NCBI GenBank assembly: GCA_006176705.1 | Contig: QRFJ01002286.1 | Span: forward strand, 248,001 to 312,000 | Source: Cocos nucifera | Lineage: Eukaryota > Streptophyta > Magnoliopsida > Arecales > Arecaceae | Direction of reading: 5' to 3' | DNA: 64,000 nt | In this document: positions 11,935 to 23,959 of the stretch, in pieces | How the letters are laid out: every line of letters starts with the position of its first letter | Position numbering within the stretch: the first letter of the stretch is position 1 | Notes under the pieces: model-generated | The model's input: only the letters and a program-made list of their open reading frames with translations | The model's database searches: none | Told to the model about the DNA's origin: nothing | Program-made: the position numbers and the translations under genes

Positions 11935-13600
11935 CTAAAATGATGGTATTGTGGCCAGACTCTAGGTATTAAAGTGAATTGATCTTCCAACGTCACCTCC
12001 AATGCGGAATACAGTAGCGAGTAGGTTGGAATAAAGTCCCTTGTTCCGCTTTATTCCATCTACCGAACAAAACCGAAGAGAGGGTCAGCCATGTCCATTC
12101 ACCAAGTGGTACCATCACTTTTTGATTGGAAGGAACATTTCTGCAAAAGGGTCTCTGATTGCATTACTTGCCATACAAGTCGAAGCTCGTTCTGATGCCA
12201 CCAAACAAGATATCCAACAGATTAGGTAACAACAACGGTGCTCTGCAAGGGGAAAAATAGAATGGTGTCAATGATGATGATGATGCATGGCTTTTAGTGT
12301 AAGAAAGAGGTGCGGGAAACAGTAAATGAGTAGGTAGAGTGGTCTCTTCCACAAGTAGGTAGGTGATAATGTTCAGTAGTGGTTCCAAATGCAAAGAATG
12401 ACTGGTGTACTTTATTGATTATTTTTGTCACTAACTATCAACGTTGTAATTAAGCTCGTTAGACTCCAGGCCGATATCATGCTAGAGTAGATATGCGTCC
12501 AAATCTAACAGGAGCTAGAATTCAAAACATGAGAAACACACATGCATACATGCATAGGTGTATACATAGCCGTCACACATCCATGGGTGAGGTGTAGCCT
12601 ATCCAAACATGCACAGCCCTCTACCGTGCCAAACAGGTGCTGTAGTGAATCTGGATCTAGTGCTACATATAACCGCTTTGTGCTTCACATTGAGTTCCTT
12701 GATGGCTTTGAAGACGATGGCGTTCCTCATTAGAAGGGAAGGTTGCTAGTATTTCTCTGGTTAGGTCATCATATCTTTCATGCAAAAGAATGGTTGGTCC
12801 CTTTTCTACGGTATCAATAATTGGATTGCATATTGCACAAGCATCTCAATTTTTTTGTTCCATCTATCTGCACAGACCTCAAAGCATATGTTGTACCATC
12901 TAATGATCGACGTCATGAAAGAAGAAAAATCATTCTTTCATGCGAAAGACAAATCCGAACCCATTCAATATATACCATCAGCTTTTTCAAGCTGTTATTG
13001 TATGGACTGGAAGCAATTCTTCCTCAATTATATCGTATCTTAGATTAATGATTCCTGAAAGTCCTAAAATTCTTGACTTCAAAGCAAGCATGGGCATAAT
13101 GGAAGGGTACTGCACCGTATCCACATAGCATGAGTTTCCTCGTGCCAATGGCACGTGGGAACCGCAACAACTCACGAAGAGATGGCCAGATCATGATGGA
13201 CCACGCAATTAAGTGCAGCTCTGGCGCCTGAGGAACCTTCCAAATGACTGAGGGGTTCATGTGGCCTTAGCTTTTAAGATGGTCCCATCTGTTTCAGAAT
13301 TTTGAAACCAGCATTGCACTCGTTGTGCAACCTAATACTCGCCAGCTCCCCTTCGTGTCTTCTTGCATTCCTTGCAGACAGGATGCGACGTGTGTTGATA
13401 TCCAAGTGGGTTCCTGCAACGGACCCTGCTTGTTCCACTCTAAAATGGTAAATGCCATCACATATTTATATTGATACATAAGAGATATAATCAGTTGTAT
13501 CATATGTCATTTCTGCTTACATTCATTTAGTGATGATGAGCTGTTTTAAATTTGCATCATCGCTTCTCTCAAAACTTCCAATATATGTTAACGTAGGTTA
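11935..13600. other. No recognised gene; short unassigned ORFs
   Basis: The base composition is gene-like (not AT-extreme). Overlapping short open frames occur at 12041-12229, 12542-12733, 12780-13128 (plus) and 13045-13503 (minus). None has a domain I recognise, and none has convincing splice sites linking it to neighbours. It could be an eroded host gene or internal sequence of an unknown transposon. Confidence 0.5.
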
Positions 13601-14904
13601 GGAGGGTTGCCTAGGTTATTAATTAATTTGATAATAAACTAATATAATTCAAGATATTTAGTACTTCTTGCGACTTGATATATAAAATAATATTATATTT
13701 CGGATAACGATATATAAAAATAAATAAAGAATTTTGGGACATGAACGAGTCTTTCGTGCGTTCCGCATTTTGTGTTCTCACCGGCTTTCATACGCGACAA
13801 TGAAACGTAGAAGTACAGCATTTTCCGTGTGCTCCCGTGCCCGTTTCTGTACGAACATGTTCTTGTACGACGTGGACTTCAAACATTTAAATGAAAATAA
13901 AAAAAAATATATATTTTTTTATCATATGACAAATTTTATTTTTTTACAAAAATATTTTTTTTACTAATTACTGATTTCATTCGTAGAAAAGAGAGAAAGT
14001 TTAACTCGTATCTTTTAAAAAAATAAAAATTCGATAAAAATAAAATTTCTCGCTCTATTAAAATCTTTCAAAATAATTTAGAAAAATAAAAAATACCATA
14101 TTATAGTTATTAAATTTATATAAAAAAACTTAAATGTTGTATGACCAAATTATTTTTTCTAAAAATTTGATTTGATTTTATGATGCAGCGAGCCCCACTT
14201 CTAGGTCTTATCTAATTTTATTTATATTGATTAAAATAATTTATATTAAATTTGATAATTTTTTAAATTAATTATATAATAAACAAATTATCATTATAAA
14301 TCATTGATAGCTTTAAATGATTTATAAAAAAAATTTATATAAAAAATTAATTTATAACTCAAAATAATCTCAAAGACATCTCCACCATCTATTCTTTTAA
14401 TTATTTTCTTTCTTTTTTTTTTTTGACTCTTGCATGCGTGAACTAAATTATTACCAATTAAAAAGCTCATGCAATAGAAGAAATTATAATATGGTTTCAT
14501 AAAAAATTCTATATGTGACTGGATTCGATTAGGATAAAAAGTTTTATATATAGAAAATTTATAGAGCAAAAGCTTCCAAGAATTCACGATGCCAGAAAAA
14601 AATTACCATCCACATCTACTGGTAGCCTAACATAAAAATTGACAAAACAAAAAACAAGAGGAAGGTAACGAAAAAGCTCCTTGAACCCTTGAAATTTATT
14701 TAAGAATGGAAACATAAATATTCTCTGACTCTTCAATTAATGCATGAGATGTATGATATTATATGCAAACAGGATATCTAGTACAGACACCAGGTATGGA
14801 ACTATAAATATCTCGAAACAGATGTGGCTTTTGATTCCTCAAAAAAGATATTTCTTCAGCCTTTGCGTATTCCATCCTCAAAGAAATGTAATGCGTGTGC
14901 TGGC
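13601..14904. other. AT-rich spacer without recognised feature
   Basis: Long A and T runs, no protein-coding signal beyond chance ORFs, and no transposon termini that I can identify. Confidence 0.6.
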
Positions 14905-15360
14905 AAGGATTTACGATCAAAATCAAATAAAATATATTTAACAAATAAATTAAAAAAATTAATTATATTGAGATAATAATTATTGATCATAGATCCAAGA
15001 AAGATAGCTCGCAGGGCAGCACGATGGATGGGCTGATAGACATTTACAATCAAAATTAAATTAAATATATTTGGAAAGCGCATGAAAAGGTTAATTATGT
15101 TTAGATAAAATTTATTATTCATGTATCTAAAAAAAATAGCACCATAAGAAAAAATGGTACATGAGTAGATATACATTTATAAATAAAAATTAAATTAAAT
15201 ATATTTGAAAAACATATCATAAGTGTATTTAGATAAAAATTATTATTCATAGATTTAGAAAAAAAAAAGGACCATAAGAAAATGTGATGCATGATAGATA
15301 TTTATAAATAAAATAAAATAAAATATATTTAAAAAGATAATAAAAAATTAATTATATCTA
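14905..15360. repeat. Diverged ~125-bp tandem repeat, about four copies
   Basis: Each copy carries 'atttayaatcaaaattaaattaaatatatttg', then 'ttaattatgtttagataaaatttattattcat', then 'agcaccataagaaaa...tggtac'. Copies begin near 14910, 15040, 15170 and 15290. A partial related copy appears on the far side of the Tat element at about 26610-26750. A short (TTA)n run follows at 15361-15385. Confidence 0.7.
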
Positions 15361-15656
15361 TATTATTATTATTATTATTATTATTGATGATATGAACGGA
15401 TGATCATATCATTTTGGTACGAGAGCAGCCTATGAAGTTCTAATATAAAAGATCCTGCAACATCGGTAGACAAACATCATCCGATCTTCAGATATAGCCT
15501 TCCAAGTGCTCCGCTAAGAAAATAGAAATTCAATTTATCTCTCGAGATACGTTGGATCGATACTATAGCAAGATAATGGAAATAGGTTCAGATGTTGCGA
15601 ATAAATGGATGAGTTTCTAGATGCTTCATATCACTATGAATTCAGCTAATGATAAG
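15361..15656. other. Spacer left of Tat element
   Basis: It begins with a TTA/ATT microsatellite (15361-15385), then has unique-looking sequence with no ORF. It ends with ATAAG (15652-15656), the left target-site duplication of the Tat element. Confidence 0.5.
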
Positions 15657-16422
15657 TATTGCGATCAATCCATCTGCGTCTGAAATTGAACCCCAAAAAA
15701 CCTACAAATACAAGTCTACACTGACCAGAGTCAGCTTCGATGGGGATCCTTCGATGTTAAAATTAGTAGATGGAATGATCGAACATGAAAATGAAGAGCA
15801 AGGTAGCAGAATTTGCTTTTAAAATTACTTAGACCCTCCTCCCCCACAAATGACCAGTTTACCTTTCTTTTATAAGCGTCGGGGTAGTAACTGTTTAGCA
15901 CATGGGTTCCACTTTTTACGGTGTAGCATGATCGTGGGTTGGTAATTAAACCATCCATTAATTATTGTCGCCTGCTCTTCTTAGAAAAAATTTCGTAAAG
16001 TCGATCGAGAAATAGATAAGTTATTTGGGGAGCTCCCATTGGTCAGTCGGTAGATTTGGACTGACCGATCATTGGTCGGTCGACTTTATACCGATGGTTC
16101 ATCGATCGGCTGAATTTATATCAATCGATTGTCGGTCAACTAACTTTACACCAATTGACCGTCGGTGCCGACTGATCATCGATAGGATTGTTTGGGACCG
16201 ACTGATCATCGATCGATCGACCAATCGGATATCAATCGATCGGTTTGAAATTCGATTGCCATTCGTCATGATGACCATCCTCAGATAACCATGCATCGGT
16301 GAGCATTGATTTTTTGATAGTCTTTTTCCATCATCGATCGTTAGTTGGCTGACGATATTGCCAATCGATGATTGATTGATGCTTGATTGATGGATCAGGC
16401 GATGAATCGGTACTTTCTAATA
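15657..16422 (-). repeat. 3' LTR of Tat element
   Basis: It matches 25679-26418. It is rich in short GATCG/CGATC inverted motifs (16060-16400), for example 'catcgatcgatcgaccaatc'. The left terminus reads TATTGCG instead of the partner's TGTTGCG, so one terminal base has mutated. Confidence 0.9.
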
Positions 16423-16445
16423 GTTGCCCCCCCACACCCAAGTTC
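16423..16445 (-). other. Polypurine tract of Tat element
   Basis: The minus strand reads cttgggtgtggggggg then caac before the LTR. It confirms minus orientation and mirrors the tract of the gag-only family. Confidence 0.65.
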
Positions 16446-16886
16446 GGTGCAATGATGTGATGATTTAATATTTTATTTTGATGCACCGAACAAAGGGGAG
16501 AAGTACGTGGCATTGTTTTGAATTTTATTTCACCGTCTGCAATTAATGATCATCGTTCCTTTGGATAAAGCTATTGTCCAACACATCGGGGATTGCAACG
16601 GTCATCATTAATTGACGCACGATCATGAATTTTGAAAGATTTGACGTTCAATCGTTCTTCGATCGATATGTGTCGGAATCTGATGAGGCTTCTATGCATC
16701 TCGACCATCGGAGGATCCTATATATACTGATCCCCCTTCCAATGGTTTTTCCTTCCATCGCTTTCAACAGTAGTAGTTTTTGAAAAATTCACTTATTCTT
16801 TCATCTTTCAATTTTTAGGTTCGAAGTTCGAACCTTCTTTCCTGCATCTTTTCATTTCTTTCATTTTACTTTGTCAAGTCATTTAC
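16446..16886. other. Non-coding 3' internal segment of Tat element
   Basis: No ORF on the minus strand. On the plus strand 'gaggatcctatatatactgatccccc' near 16722 is a TATA-like sequence about 160 bp before the antisense ORF and could serve it as a promoter (inference). Confidence 0.45.
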
Positions 16887-19383
16887 TTGGCCAATACTCA
16901 TGGTAGTTCATTGTGCGGTCCAGTAGCCGAAGCATCCACGCTGAATACGTTGATTATGGAGCGACTTTGGGATCAGTATCGAATCCTAGAGAACTTTTGG
17001 CTACTGGCCCCTGGTCTCGAAGGTCTGGTGGTTTCACCTCCATTGGGTTTTATAGCTTTCTACCTAGAGAACCTTAGGTTGGGTCTTAGATTTTCTATTC
17101 CGGAGTTTCTTTGGAATGTCTTCGACTATTATCGGGTATGTCCAACCCAATTAGCGCCGAATTCGGTTCAGCTAGTAATCACTTTTTGTCTTATTGTGCC
17201 GACTGATGCAAACAGTCCCTCGACTTTCTTTGTTTAGACCTTTCTTTGCCCTTAGTCCCCATTCAAAGGATGATGGATGGTAGTACTTCACCCCAAGGAG
17301 AGGGCTTTCCTTCATCACCGATTTTCCATCGTCTATCCATGATTGGAAGATCCAGTTCTTCTTCATCTCTCCCCCAACTTCTTGGAGTTTTCCGTCGGTG
17401 TGGGGTGAACCAAACACTCTTCCAAACGAAAACAGTCGGATGGATCTTGCTGATCGAGAGGACTTTCTCAAGCTAAAAAATATGAAAGTTCCTCCACATA
17501 AGAAATTAATTATTGAAGCGGCTTTGCACGATGCCGAACTTGATCTGGCACCATCCGTAGGTACATATATCATCGGTGGTTTCAGTTCTTGCATCTTTTG
17601 ATTGATTTACGGTATTAACTTGCACGTGCTACTTGACTTTGCTGGTATGCGTCTTTCCATGGGGCTTTCTGAGGATGATGTTCGTCAATTTGCCACTCAG
17701 AAAAGAGTGGCATCGGGCATCGGTTCATCATGCGCACCGAAGAAATGTCGAGTAGCGGGTTCTTTGGCTGCTCCTACTTCTGTTGATGTTCCTCCACTGG
17801 CATCTCCTAGCGTTGCATGTGCTCTCGTCGTCACCCTGCGTGCTCCGATGGTGACCATTTCTGTTGAAGCCCTTCCGACCATTACGCGATCGAAAGATGA
17901 TGTTATGATTATTAACGCTCCGGTCGTCGCTCTCGTGTCAGGAGTTCAATTGGTTATTGCTAAAGCAGTTTCCCAATCGACTCCAGCCCATCGGGGATGT
18001 TTACCTTCTCCATCCATATCCGAGTGGATGCCAGTACCTCCTGAGCAATCGTCTGCGAAAGGGAAGGGAAAGGTGCCAATTTCCTCTGCACTGGCTGGAA
18101 GTGATGCTTCCAGCCATGGATATTCGAACTCCGAATGGGTCGACATCGACATTCGGATTCTCGAAGGTGGATCGACCTTTTCCGATCCTTAATTGGTGAG
18201 AGAACTAGTCCACACCATTCTTCTCCCAGCTAACTGCAAGTCAAGGAGAAGTCATACTTTGGCTGACCAATTCAGATCGTTTTATCTGACTCTTATCGAG
18301 GTGATTCAGGAGTTTCAGATCTTTTTTTTTTTGACTAACTTGGTTTGTTTCCTCCAAACAGCGGACCCATAATATGGCCGAACTTAAATTGGCTTGCAAC
18401 AGAATAGCTAGCTTTCGTCGTGCATGGTCCAATGCAGTGTCGATCGTGAATGCCAAATGGGATGCGGCCATTCGTCGATGAGAGAAGGCGGAGAAGGACG
18501 CTGCCGCCCGAGAGAAAAATTTGTCTGATGAAATCTCCCACCTTAGAGTCGAGCTTGGATCGGCAAGAGCCAAGCTTGAGTTGGTAGGAGCCGAGCTTGA
18601 GTCGGTTAAATCTGACCTAAAATCAGCTCAGGTGGAGGTGAAGGCCCGAAGAGCCGCATCAAAAAGAAGAAGCGTGCGGTGAATAAACTGAAGAAGGACC
18701 GTGATAGCTAGGCCAAAGAGATGGAGGATCATAGTCGGAGATGCCAATCCACGAAAGGGGATGCATCTTCGGCTAGGGAGGAGATCCAGGCTCTACAATA
18801 GGATCTCAGTCGGGCGAAGGAGCTAGGCATTGAGGAATTCAAGGTCTCGTCCAACTTGAAAACCTTGATCCTTGAGGGAAGCAAAGCTTCTTATTGGATC
18901 AGGTTTGGTGACGATCGGGACGCTGTCCAACAGCTTTTTTCTGACCTTGATCTCAACAGCATCGTTGTTCCCGGTGCCGAAGAAGAGGAAGAGGAAGGGG
19001 CCGATAGACCAGCTGCCAGCCCAATGGATGTCGGTGCTTCGATCGATACTTCTACTCCATCCGTGTTGGCAGCACCTACGATCGAAGATGCAGCGGATGC
19101 TCCGATGCCGACAGACTTCGCTTTCGAGCCAGTCATCAATGTTTTGACAGATCTTCAGGGAGCTGCACCGATGGAGTTCAAGACTCTCCCGATCGTCCTT
19201 CAAAGCAATTGGTTATCGAATGAACATATATTTCATTTTCTTTTGGAAGTTGTAGTTCAAATCTTGTATGGGCCGATGGCCCATTTTGTAATCTCCTTTA
19301 TAGTAATGAAACAATACTTTGTTCATAATATATTTGCATCGGATCAATTATTTTTTGATTATCAGTTGATTTTATTTGACTAA
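16887..19383 (+). pseudogene. Antisense ORF of Tat element (Transposase_28-like)
   Basis: It runs opposite to gag-pol and lies between integrase and the 3' LTR. The first part (16887-17237) resembles the plant 'putative gypsy type transposon' domain PF04195: a P-P-G-F-I-A-F-Y-L-E stretch, then LGLRFSIPEFLWNVFDYY, then QLAPNSVQLVITF. A stop or lost intron breaks it at 17235. Related text continues to about 17600, then a low-complexity serine/proline/valine segment (17602-18192). A coiled-coil segment follows, rich in Glu, Lys and Ala (about 18375-18850), then an acidic EEEEEEG patch (~18980) and a tail ending at 19383. Function is unknown in this family. Stops (for example at 18481, 18710, 18800) and frameshifts make this copy a pseudogene. 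Confidence 0.75.
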
Positions 19384-20215
19384 CTGTCGACTGACCTTCC
19401 AACTAACTTGAAGCTAGCATTTAACCAACTTACAAATTGCCAACTCATAATTTATTTTTTAGTCATTCAAGACTTAGTTGTTTGTCAAAACGTACGTAGG
19501 TCGGGGATTAGCCAACCTTTAGTCAGTTTATAGCCAACTTCTGATTGGCTTTTTACTAACCGACTTTGGATTATGACAATCGAGTGCAAGTCAATCATCC
19601 TTCGACTTAATCATGGCCAAATCGGTATCAATCGCATTCTTAACTAGGTAGGGGCAACTAACTAGTTTGCAACTAGTGGATTGACGCTTCTCCTTTTGTA
19701 AAGAAGTCGTGTGTTGGAGTAGATTGCAACTCAGTCAATCAACCATTCTGCTATAGTTGACGACTTATTCTCATTTATTCATGCTATTTTTGTTTAAGAG
19801 GTACCGACTGAAATTCATCGTTGAACAAGATATTGTTTAACGATCACCAATGGTCATTTGGCGATTTAATTCTATCGATTGTAGAGTGCCGAGGGTCAGT
19901 CGGCTATAATACCTCAATAGTTAATCATCCATAGCATCCCGACAATCAGTCGGTCGACTGATCGATTCACTATAGATAAAACATATTAATGACTAATCAG
20001 CTGCAATGAGCTGACAGTCGATCGTCTATAGCAATAGTTCATCGTTGATAAGTCGGTCATGATCCATCGCCAGTCGATTTTTTTTTATCCTTCTTTGCGG
20101 AAAGAACTTCTCTTCCTCCTTTGAAGGAAAGTTAACATAAAAATTTATTATTTATATTTTTTGAAAATATATGGGACTGATCTCATTAAAAATACACTTT
20201 AAGATTATCCGCATT
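19384..20215. other. Non-coding spacer between integrase and antisense ORF
   Basis: No ORF. Short 'gtcgactgacc', 'aactagt' and 'ccaactt' motifs recur. It separates the convergent 3' ends of the pol and antisense frames, so it may carry both polyadenylation regions (inference). Confidence 0.4.
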
Positions 20216-21360
20216 CTATGTTCGAAGAATTTTTGTTCCGTCGAGTGTCTCGAGTCGATATGCTTCAGGTCGAAGGTTCTCTGCTATCCGATAATATCCT
20301 TTCCAATTTGGAGAGAGCTTTTCTTGGTCCAATGGTTTAGATACTTCAGCCTTCCATAGGACTAAATTATCAGGGTGAATTTTCTTCGACTTAACCCCTC
20401 TATTATAACATCTGGCAACTCTTTGTCGGTAGGCCACCATTCTGAGTTGAGCTTGCTGTCGAATTTTAGGTAGCAAATCTAAATTCATCCTTCAATGATC
20501 CGAAATGCTTGTCTCATCATATCTCTCAATCCACATCGAAGGTAGCCTAATTTTGATGGGAATCATAGCCTCTGTCCCATAGGCGAGGTTGAAAGAGGAT
20601 TCATCCATCGAGATTCGGAGGGTTGTTCGGTATGTCCACCGTATCGAAAGTAGTTCTTCTACCCAGAGTCCTTTGGTCTTGTTGAGCCGAGTTTTCAAGT
20701 CATGAAGGATTGTTCTGTTCGTGACTTTCGCTTCTCCATTTGACTATGGATGATCAATAGATGTCAACTTATGCGTGATATGATGTGCTGCATAGAAATC
20801 TTCAAAATTTTGATTGTCGAATTATCAACCATTATCAATTATGATTGTATGCGAAAGTCCGAACCGATAGATTATGGATTTTCAAACAAAATCTTTCATC
20901 TTACTTTTCTTAATCTATGCCAAAGGTTCAACTTTCATCCACTTCATAAAGTAATTAACAGTGATGATCAAAAATTTTCTTTGTCTGGATGTCAGAAGAA
21001 AAGGACCAAGAATGTCGATTCCCACCGTGCAAATGGCCATGGAGCTATGATCTGTGTTAGTTGCATCGCTGGTTGTCATTGGATGTTGGCATACCTTTGA
21101 CATGGCTCACACCTTCGGATAAACTCAGTTGCGTTCTTCTGTATTATCGGTCAATAATATTCTTACCGAAGGATCTTATAGTCGAGGAACTTGCCCTCCA
21201 AATGGTTTTCGTAGATCTCTTCATGGACTTCTCGAAGTGCATAGCCGGCATTGGTGGATCCCAAGCACTTTAATAGTGAAAGGAAGAAGGATCATTTGTA
21301 GAGTTGTCCGCCCATCATTATATATATTACGAGGCAGTCCACCTTAAACATTTTACTTTC
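20216..21360 (-). pseudogene. Integrase of Tat element
   Basis: Read on the minus strand, the N-terminal zinc-binding region is recognisable near 21270-21160 (EVHEEIYENHLEGK, then KILR.EYY.P). The catalytic core follows with VGIDILGPFLLTSRQRKFL and TVNYFMKW (21030-20915). The late core has SIRWTYRTTLRISMDESSF and YGTEAMIP (20650-20560). A C-terminal segment has VARCYNRGVKSKKI and NWKGYYRI (20430-20290). Stops and frameshifts separate these blocks, including a break near 20490. The enzyme would insert the element's cDNA. Confidence 0.88.
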
Positions 21361-21413
21361 AATGGATCGTCGAGTTGGACTCCTTCAGTCAGATACTCGA
21401 CAATTGGATCCAT

Positions 21414-22010
21414 CTAATTTGGCTCATCATCGACTAGCAAAACTTCTTCCATCTTTTCAATACTCGGTATATCGAGATACTCGATATATGTTCGATCAAG
21501 TTCGGTAGGGGTTGTGACGGCGAGTCGAGAGAGTGAGTCGGCCCGAGAATTTTTTGCTCTAGGGACATGCGAGATGTTAAAATATTTGAAGACAAAAATT
21601 TGGTCTTTCACTTTCTCCAAATATTTTTGGATCTTTGGATCTCGAGTTTCGTATTCACCGTTGACTTGTCCCGCAATGAGTTGAGAGTCGATAAACGTCT
21701 TCAACTCTTCGACATTGAGTTCTTTGGCGATCTTTAAACCAGCAAGAAGAGCTTGATATTCAGCTTGATTATTCGAAGCTTTAAAATTGAAACAGAGCGC
21801 ATATTCTATGATCGATCCATCGATATTCACAAGGATAAGTCCAACTCCACTTCCAAGGGTGCTCGAGGCTCCATCGACATGTAACACCCAAGTCGAATCA
21901 TGATCGATTTTGATGGCATCATCTATTGAGTTACAGATTATTTCTTGATCGGACTTCATGTTTGATATGGTACACTCGATAATAAAATCGAACAAAACTT
22001 GGGCCTTCAT
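21414..22010 (-). CDS. Second (archaeal-type) RNase H domain of Tat element
   Basis: This 198-codon stretch is open. It carries the acidic residues expected for RVT_3-type RNase H: VDGASS, NNQAEYQALLAG, FIDSQLI, and RAKNSRADSLSRLA, that is D-E-D-D. It follows the connection and first RNase H region without a clear gap and precedes integrase, the position where Tat elements carry an extra RNase H. It is part of the polyprotein, not an independent gene; the M at 22010 is only the first Met in the open stretch. This is among the best-preserved parts of the element. Confidence 0.85.
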   Translation of the reverse strand: MKAQVLFDFIIECTISNMKSDQEIICNSIDDAIKIDHDSTWVLHVDGASSTLGSGVGLILVNIDGSIIEYALCFNFKASNNQAEYQALLAGLKIAKELNVEELKTFIDSQLIAGQVNGEYETRDPKIQKYLEKVKDQIFVFKYFNISHVPRAKNSRADSLSRLAVTTPTELDRTYIEYLDIPSIEKMEEVLLVDDEPN

Positions 22011-22337
22011 CGATGGGTGTGGACGATAGTGGATATCGAATTCACTAAGTTTTATTGCTCATTTCGTCATTCTTCCTGAAGTATTCGATCGGTGTAAGAT
22101 CGACTTCAGGGGTTGGTCGGTTAGAACATACACCATGTGGGCTTAGAAATAGGGTCGAAGCCATTGCATCGAAATAATCAAGGCATAGATTATTTTCTCG
22201 ACTTTTGAGTATCAGGTTTCGACATTATGAAGCACTTTGCTTGCATAGTATATGGGGTGTTGTGCTCGATTTTCATCTTCTCTGATTAAAATCGAACTAA
22301 CAACATCGTCAGACGTAGCCAAGTATAAATAAAGTCA
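22011..22337 (-). pseudogene. First RNase H and connection domain of Tat element
   Basis: Minus-strand text in broken frames is typical of gypsy RNase H: a VYVLTDQPLKSILHRS-like segment near 22140-22080 and WYSKVEKIIYALI near 22210. Stops interrupt it. Confidence 0.7.
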
Positions 22338-23330
22338 TTATCCTTCCACCGACTTTACAAGCAGTGGAGGAGTCGTCAGGTATTTTTTTAACTCTTCAAA
22401 GGATCGTCGACATTCATCGATCCAAGAAAAATTTTTAGTTTGCCATAGAGTCTTGAAAAATGAAAGACATTGTTTGATAGATTTGGAGATGAACCGACTG
22501 AGTGTAGCGACTCTTCCGTTGAACTGTTGCACCTCCTTCTTTGAAGTAGGATACTTCATGTCGATGATTACTTTTATCTTTTTAGAATTTACTTTGATTC
22601 CTCTATATGAAATAAAAAACCAAGAAACTTTTCGATTGTCACTCCGAAGGCACATTTGGTCGAATTTAGTTCATTCGGTGTCATCGAAGTGTGTCAAAAG
22701 CTTTCTCTAGGTTTCAAACGTGATCCTAACTTAGAGCACTTTTTACAAGCATATCGTCGACATATACTTCCATGTTTCGTCCAATTTGTGGCCTGAAAAC
22801 TTTGTTCACCAATCGTTAATAGGTCGCTCTCATAGTTTTGAGTCCAAATGACATGACTTTATAGCAATAAATTTCTTTATCAGTGATGAAGATCGTATGT
22901 TCTTCATCTTCAAAGATCATTCGAATCTGGTTATATCCTGCGAAAGCATCAATAAAGCTTAGGAATCGATGTTCCAACGTCGCATCGACCAGCTGGTCGA
23001 TCTTCAAGAGAGAAAAACTATCATTCGGGCTTGCTTCATTCAGATCGGTATAATCAATGTAGATGCACCATTTTCTATTGGCCTTTTTCACCATGACGAC
23101 ATTCGCAAGCCATTTCGAATAATGAGTCTCTTTGATGAAATTTGTTGTGAGGAGCTTATCTACCTCTTCGTTGATGATCTTTTGTCACTCAGGTGCGAAT
23201 GATCGCTTCTTCTGCCTCATCGACTTGATGTTTGGATTAATGTTAAGTCGGTGGATGATTATTTCTGGAGGTATACCTGGCATGTCGGTCGCTGACCAAG
23301 CGAATACGTCAGCATTGGCCCTTAGCAACT
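22338..23330 (-). pseudogene. Reverse transcriptase of Tat element
   Basis: On the minus strand: KWCIYIDYTDLNEASPNDSF and KIDQLVDATLEHRFLSFIDA (23070-22960), GYNQIRM, then CYKVMSFGLK (22860-22830). The catalytic YVDD lies near 22766-22753. The thumb region KYPTSKKEVQQFNGRVATLSRF is near 22560-22490. These are standard gypsy RT blocks in Tat-like wording. At least two frame breaks occur between 22816 and 22655. Confidence 0.92.
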
Positions 23331-23547
23331 GAACTAGTTGTTCTCACTCTGTTACTTGAAGTTGTGATCCAATTTGAATAACTTTGATCGGCTCATCTTC
23401 TTTTAATGGAATTAGGATCAGTTGTTCGGTTGGCTCGCCTCGTTCTTCCTCCTTTCGCTGATCAAGCCTTTCTAACGGTAAGGAATCTTCTGGTTTATTT
23501 GTGTTTGTTGTGATCACAAAGCAACGTTGGGCAATTTGTTGGTCACC

Positions 23548-23820
23548 TCACATTTCTCCCATTTTGGCTTTAGTTAGAAATCGGACCAATAAATGATACG
23601 TTGATACTATCGCCTTGAGAGCATTGAGTCCCGATCTTTTGAGTATGTCATTGTACGTCAATGGAACTCTAACGACCATAAAAATCAAAATGATGATACT
23701 TTGTCGAGGTTCTGTTCCTACGGTTAATGGAAGATCGAGCTCTCCTTCAACGTCGATAGCATCTCTGGTAAATCTGACTAAGGGTGGAGATCTTCGAAGT
23801 CGTTCGATCGATATCGACAT
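23548..23820 (-). pseudogene. Protease-region segment of Tat polyprotein
   Basis: An open 90-codon stretch contains PLTVGTEPRQSIIILIFMVV, then YNDILKRSGLNALKAIVSTYHL. Tat elements have this wording just after the protease active site (…GRPGLNA…STYHLL…). The active-site triad itself is not clear; it should lie just upstream in the minus sense (about 23820-23950), where the frame is broken. Confidence 0.75.
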
Positions 23821-23959
23821 TCAAAAAAAAGTAGAGTAAAATAAAATGTTAGTCGAACTTTCATTATTGACTAGGATCCTCTTTACATCATAGTTTGCTA
23901 TCGTCGTCGAGACGATGACAGCATCATCATGAAAAGTTTGAATTTTCCTTACATCATCA

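Noticed and set aside
17172..17594. Minus-strand 140-codon ORF in the Tat element
   Set aside because: It overlaps the antisense ORF whose plus-strand wording matches a known family; the minus frame matches nothing in the pol order.
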